Under the pieces are notes generated by a model. The model was given only the letters and a program-made list of their open reading frames with translations. It had not been told where the DNA came from and ran no database searches. This document shows, piece by piece, positions 26,780-34,504 of a stretch of DNA of 64,000 nt (within the stretch, counting starts at the first letter, position 1; every line of letters starts with the position of its first letter). Source of the DNA: JAHJQQ01 sp963737555 (GTDB lineage: Bacteria; Pseudomonadota; Gammaproteobacteria; Thiohalobacterales; Thiohalobacteraceae). Both the position numbers and the translations under genes were made by a program. The stretch lies in contig CAVTTB010000005.1 in NCBI GenBank assembly GCA_963737555.1, forward strand, positions 237,019-301,018. Reading direction: 5' to 3'.

Positions 26780-28402
26780 TTAATGACTCGTCCCCTCCGA
26801 ATACCGCGTCTTGTTCCAGACGTTGTATTTGCCGGAGGGTTTCTTCATCGGGATACGTTTGATCTCTTCCAGCGTGTTGGCGTCGTAGACGATCACGGCG
26901 CCGTCCATGTCCCAGATGCTCAGCAGCGCGTATTTGCCATCCTTAGTGAACTCGACATGAGCGGCGGTCTTGCCGGGCGCGGGACGCAGGGTCTTGACGA
27001 TCTCCAGTGTGCGCTTGTCGATCACATGTACGGCGTCTTTGTTCGGACCGAAGAATACGTCCACCCAGGCATACGGTGAATTCTCGTGGCTGCGCATGAA
27101 AAAACCCGGCCCTTCGGTCTGGATGCGCTTGACGGTCTTCCACGTCGTCAGATCGATCACGCTCACTTCGGCCTTTTTCAGATGCGGCGTTGCGAGCACG
27201 CGGCGGTCCTTATAGTCGAAGGTGATGCCGGAACCGAGATGCGGCATGCCGTCGAGTTCAAGATCGGCGATTTTGCGGCCCACGGTCATGTTGACCACCT
27301 GGCCTTTCTTGCCGTCGCGCGCTGCGCCGATCAGGTGTGTGTAGCTGGGGTCGAAGAAAAAGTCATCGAGGTAATCGTCCAGTTTGATGTGCCGCACCGG
27401 GAACAAGCCCTTCTCGGCGAGCCCTTCCATGTATTGATAGTCGTGCACCATGCCGCGGAACACCGGCTCGGGATTATCCGAATAATTGATCTCCCACACC
27501 TCGGGCAGATCCTTCAGCGCGACAACGAAGCTGGAACGCGGCGGCGCAGTATAGACAGCGCTGACGCGCGAGCTTTTCCCGTGGTCGTCTTTAACCGGAA
27601 TCACTCGGATCGGATCGAGGTTTCGCGCATCCAACAGTACCAGTGTATTCGGCAGATAGTTACCGACCATCACATAGCGACCGTCGTGTGACACGGCGAG
27701 ATTGCGCGTGTTGATGCCGGCGCGAATCTCGGCGACGGTCTTCAGATTGTAGATATCGAACTTGCTGACCCAACCGTCGCGCGAGGCGAAATAGACATAG
27801 CGACCGCTCGGTGAATACTTCGGCCCGCCATGTAAGGCGAAGCGCGTCTGAAAGCGATGTATCGGTTCGAAGCTGTCACCGTCCAAGACCGTTGCATGAT
27901 GGTCGCCCACCTCGACGACGATGAACAGGTTCATCATGTCGGCCTTGAACGCGGGCGTGTCCGGCAAGCTGCCGAATGGATGCGGGATCACATGCGTCGC
28001 GTTGATGTCGTTCAGCGTCCATTGCGGCGCGACAGCCGGTTCCGTGAACACATACTTAGCGAGCGCGGCGATGTCGTCCGGCTTGAGCTTGGCGGCAAAC
28101 GCCGGCATCTGCGTCGCCGCGCGGCCATTGGCTATGACCGCCGCCGCCTCGCCCTCCTTCAAACGACCGAGATTATCCGGCAACAACGCCGGGCCCATCG
28201 CACCCAACCGCGCCGGACCGTGACACTCGGCACAATGTTGCTGATAGAGCTGCGGCACATCGGGCGCTGCAACGGCGCCATGAACCGCCAAGACGCTGAG
28301 GATACCGAGAAAAGAGTTTGCTAACCGCCAAGGCGCCAAGACGCCAAGAAAATCTTTATTGAGTAAAAAAAACTTGGCGCCTTGGCGCCTTGGCGGTTCC
28401 AT
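26780..28402 (-). CDS. nirN: NirN, c-type cytochrome/heme d1-binding protein
   Basis: A class I cytochrome c domain with CAECH (YQQHCAECHGPARLGAMGPA, Met ligand in ATQMPAFAAK) is followed by a heme-d1-type eight-bladed propeller (YVYFASRDGWVSKFDIYNLK, HLGSGITFDYKDRRVLATPH, VDVFFGPNKDAVHVID). This is NirN, which converts the d1 precursor and passes it to NirS. The N-terminal ~50 codons of the longest frame read through a palindromic repeat. Plausible starts are ATG 28402 or TTG 28339; the latter gives a neat 25-residue signal peptide (M-A-P-W-R-L... cleaved after AVAA). It is the last gene of the nir operon. Confidence 0.9.
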   Translation of the reverse strand: MEPPRRQGAKFFLLNKDFLGVLAPWRLANSFLGILSVLAVHGAVAAPDVPQLYQQHCAECHGPARLGAMGPALLPDNLGRLKEGEAAAVIANGRAATQMPAFAAKLKPDDIAALAKYVFTEPAVAPQWTLNDINATHVIPHPFGSLPDTPAFKADMMNLFIVVEVGDHHATVLDGDSFEPIHRFQTRFALHGGPKYSPSGRYVYFASRDGWVSKFDIYNLKTVAEIRAGINTRNLAVSHDGRYVMVGNYLPNTLVLLDARNLDPIRVIPVKDDHGKSSRVSAVYTAPPRSSFVVALKDLPEVWEINYSDNPEPVFRGMVHDYQYMEGLAEKGLFPVRHIKLDDYLDDFFFDPSYTHLIGAARDGKKGQVVNMTVGRKIADLELDGMPHLGSGITFDYKDRRVLATPHLKKAEVSVIDLTTWKTVKRIQTEGPGFFMRSHENSPYAWVDVFFGPNKDAVHVIDKRTLEIVKTLRPAPGKTAAHVEFTKDGKYALLSIWDMDGAVIVYDANTLEEIKRIPMKKPSGKYNVWNKTRYSEGTSH

Positions 28403-28480
28403 CAAGCCGTTCTTGGCGTCTTGGCGTCTTGGCGGTTCAAATCGATTTTGCTTGGCGACCATAGCGTCTTGGCGGTTCAT
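28278..28480. repeat. Nested palindromic repeats at the nirJ-nirN boundary
   Basis: The inner palindrome has arms AACCGCCAAGGCGCCAAGAC (from 28325) and CTTGGCGCCTTGGCGGTTCC (ending 28400) around an AT-rich loop. It lies within outer arms GAACCGCCAAGACGCTGAGG (28281) and GCGTCTTGGCGGTTCAT (ending 28480), with a further copy GTCTTGGCGTCTTGGCGGTT (~28417-28436). The element overlaps the N-terminal coding region of nirN and its spacing suggests one copy inserted into another. Confidence 0.75.
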
Positions 28481-28488
28481 AATTATTG

Positions 28489-29691
28489 TCAGGCCTGTTT
28501 GATGCGGATCGTGCGTCGATACGGTGTGACCTGCAGGCGTTCATGCTCGCCGGTCGCACCGATTTCTTCGTCGCTGAGATAACAGGCGGGATCTTCCTGC
28601 CAGGGATCGCCGGTGAGTGACCAGGCGCGCACGCGGGTGTTGCCGCCGCAGATATCCAGATACTGACATTCGCCGCAGCGGCCTTTCACCGGACGCGGCT
28701 GTTGTTTGAAACCGGCCATGAGCGGATCGGAGGTGTCCGGCCAAATCTGCGAGAACGGCCGCTCGCGCACATTGCCGAGCGTGTAGTCCCACCAGAAGGT
28801 GTCGGGATGCACGTTGCCGAGGTTGTCGATGTTGGAGATCCACAATCCCGAGGCATTGCCGCCCCATTGCGCCAGGCGCGCGCGCATCGCCGCGACTTTA
28901 TCCGGGAAATGTTTTTGCACCCAGAACAACAGATAGACGCCGTCGGCATCGTTGTTACCGGTGACGAACTCGCGCGACTTGCCTTCCTGAATACCGGCCC
29001 AGCAACGATCGAACAGCAAGTCCATGGCGTTGCGGGTCAGTTGATGCACGACATCGTCTTTGCGGTTGCGGTTGCCGCGCCCGGCATAGTTCAGATGCGA
29101 GAGATAGAACTTGTCGATATCCATTTCATCCATGAGATCCAGCATCGCCGGCAGTTCCGCGGCGTTGTCCTGGGTCAGTGTGAAGCGCAGGCCGACTTTT
29201 ATGCCGTGCTGCTGGCATAAACGAATGCCGTGCATTGAGGCGTCGAAGGCGCCGTCGAGACGACGGAAGGTGTCATGCGTCTCGCGCAGGCCGTCGATGC
29301 TGATGCCGACATAGTCGTAACCGACGGCGGTGATGTCCGCGATATTACTCTCGTCGATCAGCGTGCCATTGGTCGACAAGCCGACATAGAAACCCATGGC
29401 CTTGGCGCGTTTCGAGATGTCATAGATATCCGGGCGCAGCAGCGGCTCGCCGCCGGATAGAATCAACACCGGCACACCGAAGGCCTTGAGATCGTCCATC
29501 ACCGCGTAGATTTCGTCGGTAGTCAGTTCGCCGGGGAAATTATGATCGGCGGAAATCGAATAACAATGTTTGCAGGCGAGATTGCAGCGCCGAATCAGAT
29601 TCCAGATCACCACCGGCCCCGACGGCGTGCGCTTCGGACCGAGCGGCGTATCGTTGGCCAGCGCCTGCAGGTATTGTGTGATCCTGAACAT
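28489..29691 (-). CDS. nirJ: NirJ, radical SAM heme d1 biosynthesis protein
   Basis: This 400-residue radical SAM enzyme has the CNLACKHC cluster motif, SGGEPLL and a C-terminal SPASM-type region with CGECQYLDICGG and a late Cys (EDPAC), all typical of NirJ, which removes propionate groups during heme d1 synthesis. ATG 29691 is used because it has AGAGG upstream; an in-frame extension upstream is encoded by the palindromic repeat and is not credible. The neighbouring nirH, -G, -L, -D and -F genes confirm the assignment. Confidence 0.94.
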   Translation of the reverse strand: MFRITQYLQALANDTPLGPKRTPSGPVVIWNLIRRCNLACKHCYSISADHNFPGELTTDEIYAVMDDLKAFGVPVLILSGGEPLLRPDIYDISKRAKAMGFYVGLSTNGTLIDESNIADITAVGYDYVGISIDGLRETHDTFRRLDGAFDASMHGIRLCQQHGIKVGLRFTLTQDNAAELPAMLDLMDEMDIDKFYLSHLNYAGRGNRNRKDDVVHQLTRNAMDLLFDRCWAGIQEGKSREFVTGNNDADGVYLLFWVQKHFPDKVAAMRARLAQWGGNASGLWISNIDNLGNVHPDTFWWDYTLGNVRERPFSQIWPDTSDPLMAGFKQQPRPVKGRCGECQYLDICGGNTRVRAWSLTGDPWQEDPACYLSDEEIGATGEHERLQVTPYRRTIRIKQA

Positions 29692-29718
29692 GGCTACCTC
29701 TTTAAACTTTATGAATAT

Positions 29719-29949
29719 TGAACCGCCAAGACGCCAAGCGCGCCAAGAAAGAAGTTTTTGAACCGCCAAGGCGCCAAGACGCCAAGAATGCTTAATGTGG
29801 TTGACATGGTTTGAGCTGCGAACATATGGCTTGGCTACTTCACAGCAACAACGAGTCCAACCAAAACCCTTAACAAGGTTTTCTTGGCGCCTTGGCGCCT
29901 TGGCGGTTCAAAATTGTCTTCTCCGTATTCTTGGCATCTCGGCGGTTCA
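29719..29949. repeat. Nested palindromic repeats between nirH and nirJ
   Basis: The outer arms are GAACCGCCAAGACGCCAAGC (29719) and CTTGGCATCTCGGCGGTTCA (29930-29949). The inner arms are GAACCGCCAAGGCGCCAAGA (29760) and CTTGGCGCCTTGGCGGTTC (ending 29909). The ~95 bp between the inner arms show no gene. The element fills the whole nirH-nirJ gap of ~270 bp. Confidence 0.78.
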
Positions 29950-29961
29950 TAGCGCAAATGC

Positions 29962-30471
29962 TCACTCCGCCAACAATCGCAGACCGGTCTTCTTCAGGAT
30001 CCGCGTGCTGAACAGCACATCGTGACTGCGCACGGCGTCGCCAAGCAGGTCGGCGATGCGTGCAACCTTCATTTGCACCTCGGCGCGGTCGCGGCCGTGC
30101 ACCATGGCAAACAGGTTGTACGGCCAATGCGGCAGATGACGCGGGCGGTGATAGCAATGCGTGACATCGTCCAGCGCGCCGATGCGCTGGCCGAGTTCGC
30201 GCACGGCGGCGTCGGGCACATCCCAGACGGACATGCCATTGCCCTTGAAACCGAGCTTGTAGTGATTGGGCACGGCACCGATACGACGAATGATGCCCTC
30301 GTGCTGCATACGCTGCAGGCGTGCCATCACGTCATCGGCGCTGAGGCCGAGTGTTTCGGCGAGGTGTTGATACGGTCGCGGCACCCGCGGCAGTCCGGCC
30401 TGCGTGGCGAGGATAATGCGCCGATCGGTGGCATCGATGATTGCGCTGAGCGGCTCGAGTACGGCGGCCAT
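29962..30471 (-). CDS. nirH: NirH, siroheme decarboxylase subunit (Lrp/AsnC-like)
   Basis: This 169-residue protein has the AsnC/Lrp-like double fold used in siroheme decarboxylases: a winged HTH-like N-terminus (YQHLAETLGLSADDVMARLQ, EGIIRRIGAVPNHYKLGFKG) and the conserved active-site segment THCYHRPRHLPHWPYNLFAM. It decarboxylates siroheme to 12,18-didecarboxysiroheme with NirD, NirL and NirG. Assignment as nirH rather than nirL rests on gene order (nirD-L-G-H). It starts 4 bp after nirG. Confidence 0.86.
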   Translation of the reverse strand: MAAVLEPLSAIIDATDRRIILATQAGLPRVPRPYQHLAETLGLSADDVMARLQRMQHEGIIRRIGAVPNHYKLGFKGNGMSVWDVPDAAVRELGQRIGALDDVTHCYHRPRHLPHWPYNLFAMVHGRDRAEVQMKVARIADLLGDAVRSHDVLFSTRILKKTGLRLLAE

Positions 30472-30475
30472 CGGT

Positions 30476-30961
30476 TCAGACCTTGAATTTCAGGCCCACG
30501 AAGAATTCCTCCTTCTTGGGCATGTTGTAGACGTGATAGCCGGTGGTCTGTTCAATCGACTGCAGGGTTTTCTGAATTCCTTCCGGCGTTTCGGTGGCGA
30601 GCACGAACCACATGTTCAGTTCATGGTCGCGCGCGTAATTATGCGCAACCTCGGGGAAGGCATTGACCTGTGCGGCGACGCGCTCGAAATCTTCGGGCAT
30701 GACTGAAAGTGCCGCCAGCGTGAGCCCACCGCCCAACTGTTCGGCGTGGTACAAGGGGCCAAAGCGCGTCAGTACGCCGGTGTCGAGCAGCGTATCGATG
30801 CGTGCCATCAGGGTTGCCTCGTCGGTGCCGAGTTCTGCGGCGACCTCGGCATAGGGGCAATCGCTGATCGGGAAGCCCTCCTGCAAGCGGTTGATGATGC
30901 ACTTGTCGAGCGCATCGAGTGCAACGGCTTCGCTGTCACGACGGGACGCCTGCGCGCTCAT
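30476..30961 (-). CDS. nirG: NirG, siroheme decarboxylase subunit
   Basis: This is a 161-residue AsnC-like protein. The N-terminus has INRLQEGFPISDCPYAEVAA and a winged HTH-like segment (TGVLTRFGPLYHAEQLGGGL), and the end has VAHNYARDHELNMWFVLATE and GYHVYNMPKKEEFFVGLKFK. ATG 30961 overlaps the nirL stop by ATGA, which supports this start over the longer frame. It pairs with NirH in the heme d1 decarboxylase; it resembles NirD, as expected. Confidence 0.86.
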   Translation of the reverse strand: MSAQASRRDSEAVALDALDKCIINRLQEGFPISDCPYAEVAAELGTDEATLMARIDTLLDTGVLTRFGPLYHAEQLGGGLTLAALSVMPEDFERVAAQVNAFPEVAHNYARDHELNMWFVLATETPEGIQKTLQSIEQTTGYHVYNMPKKEEFFVGLKFKV

Positions 30962-31506
30962 GCGCTCACCGGTTCGCGGGCGGCCGCATTGCGATAGTGC
31001 GCACCGCGCTGTTTGAAGCGGCGGCGGCTGAACAACAGTTGATGCGGGATATCTTCGAGACCGCAGCATTGCACCACTTGGCGTACTTTGCTGCGCACGG
31101 CTTCGTGATCCTGGCCGTGGATCATGCAGAACAGGTTGTAAGGCCAGTCGCTGCCCTGACGCGGGCGGCGATAACAGAGCGTCACGAAATCGAAGCGACT
31201 CAGGCAGCGACCCAGTTCGGCCACTTCAGCGTCGGGCACATCCCACACCACCATGGCGTTGGCGCCGTAGCCGAGTTCACGATGACGCACGACCAGGCCC
31301 ATGCGTTTGATGACGCCGGTCTCCTGTAGATGCGCCAGGCGCTCGAGCAACAGCGCCTCGTCCATACCCAATTGTTCGGCCAAGACGGCATAGGGACGCG
31401 ACACCAACGGCAGACCGCCCTGAACGGCGCCGATCACGGCCAGATCAATCTCGCCGAGTGCGACACGCGCCTCGCTGCGACTGAAACCTGTTTGTGCCGT
31501 TTTCAT
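30958..31506 (-). CDS. nirL: NirL, siroheme decarboxylase subunit
   Basis: This is an ~182-residue protein of the same family as NirH, with GGLPLVSRPYAVLAEQLGMD, GVIKRMGLVVRHRELGYGAN and the active-site segment TLCYRRPRQGSDWPYNLFCM. ATG 31506 overlaps the nirD stop (ATGA); an alternative ATG is 6 bp earlier. Translational coupling of nirD-L-G agrees with a stoichiometric complex. Confidence 0.86.
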   Translation of the reverse strand: MKTAQTGFSRSEARVALGEIDLAVIGAVQGGLPLVSRPYAVLAEQLGMDEALLLERLAHLQETGVIKRMGLVVRHRELGYGANAMVVWDVPDAEVAELGRCLSRFDFVTLCYRRPRQGSDWPYNLFCMIHGQDHEAVRSKVRQVVQCCGLEDIPHQLLFSRRRFKQRGAHYRNAAAREPVSA

Positions 31507-31970
31507 GTCCATTGCAGAGTGAATCCCAGATCGATGTGGTAATCCTCCAGCATCGGCAGAGGCATCACCTTGATATTAGTCAATTGCTCGATACCTTCCA
31601 GCACCTCGGTCAACTCGGCATCACTGGCGGCGGTGGCGACAAACCAGAGATTGAAGCGGTGCTCACGCTCGTAGTTGTGGTTGACCGCGGCGAAGCTATT
31701 GACGATCGCGGCGACCGCCTCGAGTCGATCTTCCGGGACAGCCATGGCCGCCAAGGTCGAGGCGCCTATCGCATGGGTGCGGAACACCGGGCCGACGCGA
31801 CTGAGTACACCCAGATTCTGCAAATGCGTCAGCGCCGTCAGCACGTCGGCCTCGTTTACACACAGCGCCTGCGCCATGTCTGCATAGGGCGTGCTCGACA
31901 GCGGCAAACCCTGCTGATAAGTATCCAGCAGGCGGCGTTCGAGGTCGGTGAGGTCGGCACGGTGATCCAT
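31503..31970 (-). CDS. nirD: NirD, siroheme decarboxylase subunit
   Basis: This is a 155-residue AsnC-like protein (LERRLLDTYQQGLPLSSTPY, LGVLSRVGPVFRTHAIGAST, AAVNHNYEREHRFNLWFVAT). It belongs to the four-protein set NirD/L/G/H; here all four are separate genes, whereas some species fuse nirD and nirL. It begins 9 bp after the nirF stop. Confidence 0.87.
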   Translation of the reverse strand: MDHRADLTDLERRLLDTYQQGLPLSSTPYADMAQALCVNEADVLTALTHLQNLGVLSRVGPVFRTHAIGASTLAAMAVPEDRLEAVAAIVNSFAAVNHNYEREHRFNLWFVATAASDAELTEVLEGIEQLTNIKVMPLPMLEDYHIDLGFTLQWT

Positions 31971-31978
31971 GGGCGTCT

Positions 31979-33181
31979 CTATAAACCGATTTTGTGCGCG
32001 CGGTGAGTGAAGAAAATACCGCTGGGTTTTTCCGCCGGCAGTGTAGCGATGCGTTTGAATGTCGCCGTGTCGAAGATGTCGATGCGGTCTTCATCGCGGA
32101 TCGAAATCCACACCGCCTCGCCGCGCGGGGTGAACTCCAGATGCAGCACCGCCTTGCCGGGCTTGAGCGTCTCGACCAGCTTGAGCGTATCGACATCGAT
32201 CACTTGCACGGTGTCGTTGTCGGGATGGGCGAAATTCACCCACACCTGCCGCGCGTCGGGTCGGCCGATCACGAACACCGGCTGACTGTGCACAGGAATG
32301 CGCGCGACCTGTTTCCAGGTGCCGGTCTCGATCACCAACACCTCATGCAAGCCCACGGCGGGAACGAACAGGTACGCGCCGGCCAGCGCCCAGCCTTGCA
32401 GATGCGGCATCTTGAACACCGGTAATTTTTGTTCGCCCTTGCCATAGTCCGGCAGCACGCGGCGCACGCCGGCTTCGGGGTGCCACAGATCGAGTTCGGC
32501 CAAGCCGTTCTCGCCGAACAACCCGGCCAGATAATGGCGGCCTTGATTGATGACCAACCCGTCGTAAGGCTCACGGCCGATGTTATCGTACTTGGTAACC
32601 TTGGGTGTCGTACCCGCACTGAAGTCCGCAACCCAGATCGCGCCGGATTCGAACAGGCTGAAGACGAAACGCTGACCGGGCGCATCGGCGATACCGACCA
32701 CTTTCACGCCGGTGGGAATATCGGCGATCTGTTCCAACGTGTCGGCGGAGAATACCTTCACGCCGCCGGGTTCGTAGTTGGATACCGCGATGAGCTTGCC
32801 ATCCTGCGAAATGGCACCACCGATGCTGTTGCCGGACTGAAGGATGCGCTTGACGATGCGTGCGGTGAGGATATCGATCTTGGTCAGGCCGCCGTCGCGA
32901 CCGAAGACGTAGGCATAGCGTTCGTCGCGCGAGTAAACCAACGAGGCATGCGAGAGATCGCCCAGCCCCTCGACACGGGCGAGCGTGCTCATGTGTGTGG
33001 TGTCGACGATCAACACACTGCCGCTGGCGCGTTCGATGACCACACCGAGATCGCCGGTCCCGCGCAGTGGCGTGGTGGCGCAGGCGGTGAGCGCGGCGAC
33101 CATGAACAATACTATGAACCGCCAAGACGCAAAGGCCGTCAGGAAAGACTTTATTGAACCGCCAAGGCGCCAAGACGCCAA
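31979..33181 (-). CDS. nirF: NirF, heme d1 biosynthesis lipoprotein
   Basis: This is a d1-type beta-propeller without a cytochrome domain (GDLGVVIERASGSVLIVDT, KYDNIGREPYDGLVINQGRH, KMPHLQGWALAGAYLFVPAV, WVNFAHPDNDTVQVIDVDTL). A lipobox LTAC at the end of the signal (FIVLFMVAALTAC) marks a lipoprotein, as known for NirF, a dihydroheme d1 dehydrogenase. The signal peptide overlaps a palindromic repeat. TTG 33181 (M-A-S-W-R-L...) gives a complete signal; ATG 33103 would leave only eight residues before the Cys and is unlikely. Confidence 0.9.
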   Translation of the reverse strand: MASWRLGGSIKSFLTAFASWRFIVLFMVAALTACATTPLRGTGDLGVVIERASGSVLIVDTTHMSTLARVEGLGDLSHASLVYSRDERYAYVFGRDGGLTKIDILTARIVKRILQSGNSIGGAISQDGKLIAVSNYEPGGVKVFSADTLEQIADIPTGVKVVGIADAPGQRFVFSLFESGAIWVADFSAGTTPKVTKYDNIGREPYDGLVINQGRHYLAGLFGENGLAELDLWHPEAGVRRVLPDYGKGEQKLPVFKMPHLQGWALAGAYLFVPAVGLHEVLVIETGTWKQVARIPVHSQPVFVIGRPDARQVWVNFAHPDNDTVQVIDVDTLKLVETLKPGKAVLHLEFTPRGEAVWISIRDEDRIDIFDTATFKRIATLPAEKPSGIFFTHRAHKIGL

Positions 33182-33264
33182 GAAAACATTTTTATTACAA
33201 AAACAATCTTGGCGTCTTGGCGCCTTGGCGGTTCCTAGACCTTCTTGGCATCTTGGCGGTTCAC
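33115..33264. repeat. Nested palindromic repeats at the nirC-nirF boundary
   Basis: The outer arms are GAACCGCCAAGACGCAAAGG (33117) and TTGGCATCTTGGCGGTTCA (ending 33264). The inner arms are GAACCGCCAAGGCGCCAAGA (33156) and CTTGGCGCCTTGGCGGTTCC (ending 33236). The element covers the N-terminal coding region of nirF and the whole nirC-nirF gap. Its structure repeats that at 28.3 and 29.8 kb. Confidence 0.78.
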
Positions 33265-33277
33265 AGTACATGCGCTA

Positions 33278-33622
33278 CTACTCCACACCCTGCCGCAGTT
33301 GTTGCACCAGCCACACGGCTTCGGCTTCGGTGAGTAGACCGCGCCAAGGTGGCATCGCGGTGCCGGTGCGGCCGTCGAGAATGGTTGCGACCAGCAACGC
33401 ATCCGGCTTACCTTCGAGATTATTCGGCAGCAGGGCCGGACCGAGTCCGCCCTTGCGGGTCATGCCGTGACAGGAGCCGCAATCCTGCGCGAGCAGGTAT
33501 TGCAGTTCCGCTTGGCGCCTGGAATCAATCGATGGGTCATCAGCTAGCGCCGCTGCTGCGCCGATCAAAAACAGACTAGCTACTGCGAACTGCAGACTAT
33601 GCCTGCGCACTGCATTCGGCAT
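33278..33622 (-). CDS. nirC: NirC-type c-type cytochrome
   Basis: This is a 114-residue periplasmic monoheme cytochrome with a signal peptide (RRHSLQFAVASLFLIGAAAA, then LA), heme site CGSCH and a Met ligand in TGTAMPPWRG. Size and position between nirE and nirF fit NirC (cytochrome c55x), an electron donor for heme d1 maturation. Its first 26 bp overlap the end of nirE in another frame, indicating coupled translation. Confidence 0.86.
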   Translation of the reverse strand: MPNAVRRHSLQFAVASLFLIGAAAALADDPSIDSRRQAELQYLLAQDCGSCHGMTRKGGLGPALLPNNLEGKPDALLVATILDGRTGTAMPPWRGLLTEAEAVWLVQQLRQGVE

Positions 33623-34390
33623 AGCCTTCCGTCTCCATCATGGTAAACCAATCCATCTCGCCGGCCAGCGCGACCACGCGCCCGATCACCACCAGCGCCG
33701 GCGATATGAGCTGTTCATCCTGCGCCGTCGCGACCAGTTGATCCAGTTGCGTGAGCAGACGACGTTGCTGCGGCGTGCTGCCTTTTTCAATCAGTGCAAC
33801 CGGTGTTGTAGCCGCCAGTCCGGCGGTGATCAATCCGTTCTGAATCTCCTGCAGATTTGCCAGACCCATATAAATCACCAGCGTGGTATCCGGGTCGGCG
33901 AGGCTGCGCCAGTTGAGATCCAGCGGGCTGTCGCCACGACAATGACCGGCGACAAAACGCACGCTACTGGCCAGTCCGCGATGGGTCAGCGGGATGCCCG
34001 CATAAGTGGTACAGGCGGATGCCGCCGTAATACCCGGAATAATTTCAAACCGCACACCGAGTCGCGTCAGGTGCAAGGCCTCTTCACTGCCACGGCCGAA
34101 GATCAGCGGGTCACCGCCCTTGAGCCGCACGACCTTGCGCGAGCGCTGGGCAAGATTAGCCGAGCAGTTCGTTGATTTCAGACTTGACCGAGATGATGAT
34201 TACCGGCCGCCTTGCCGACGAAAATACGGCTGGTACCGGCGGGAATCAGATCGAGAATGGCCTGGGACACCAGGCGATCATAGACAACGACATCGGCTTC
34301 TTGAAGCAACCGATAGGCTTTGAGGGTTAACAGATCGGGATCGCCGGGGCCGGCGCCGACCAGGTATACGCAGGCTTCATTGCGCATCAT
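33597..34390 (-). CDS. nirE: NirE, uroporphyrinogen-III C-methyltransferase, two frameshifts
   Basis: This SUMT enzyme makes precorrin-2 for siroheme and heme d1. The N-terminus VYLVGAGPGDPDLLTLKAYR and DVVVYDRLVS, the middle VVRLKGGDPLIFGRGSEEA, and PGITAASACTTYAGIPLTHR are all intact. The frame changes twice in a short stretch: after GKAAGNHHL (near 34190) and after SVKSEINELLG (near 34160). Start ATG 34390 follows AAGGGGG. It lies between nirS and nirC, as in other heme cd1 operons, so it is called nirE rather than cobA. Confidence 0.85.
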
Positions 34391-34406
34391 TCCCCCTTGG
34401 GTGAGA

Positions 34407-34482
34407 GGGGACAGACTTAAAATCTGTCCCCGGCCCACATTACATGTTCCGGTTGAAGAGGGACAGACTTAAGTCTTTCCCT
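34407..34482. repeat. Two GGGACAGACTT palindromes downstream of nirS
   Basis: The palindrome at 34407-34431 has arms GGGGACAGA/TCTGTCCCC, and that at 34459-34482 has arms AGGGACAGACTT/AAGTCTTTCCCT. Neither is followed by a T-run on the minus strand. They sit between nirS and nirE and could act as attenuators or mRNA stabilisers that separate highly expressed nirS from the biosynthesis genes. They belong to the RAYT-like group seen at 12.5 kb. Confidence 0.6.
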
Positions 34483-34504
34483 GTTTCGCCGGATGCGCGC
34501 ACGC

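Noticed and set aside
28278..33264. Repeated GCCAAGGCGCC units as a possible CRISPR array
   Set aside because: The units are palindromic, nested and unevenly spaced in three separate places, with no spacers of constant length and no cas gene.
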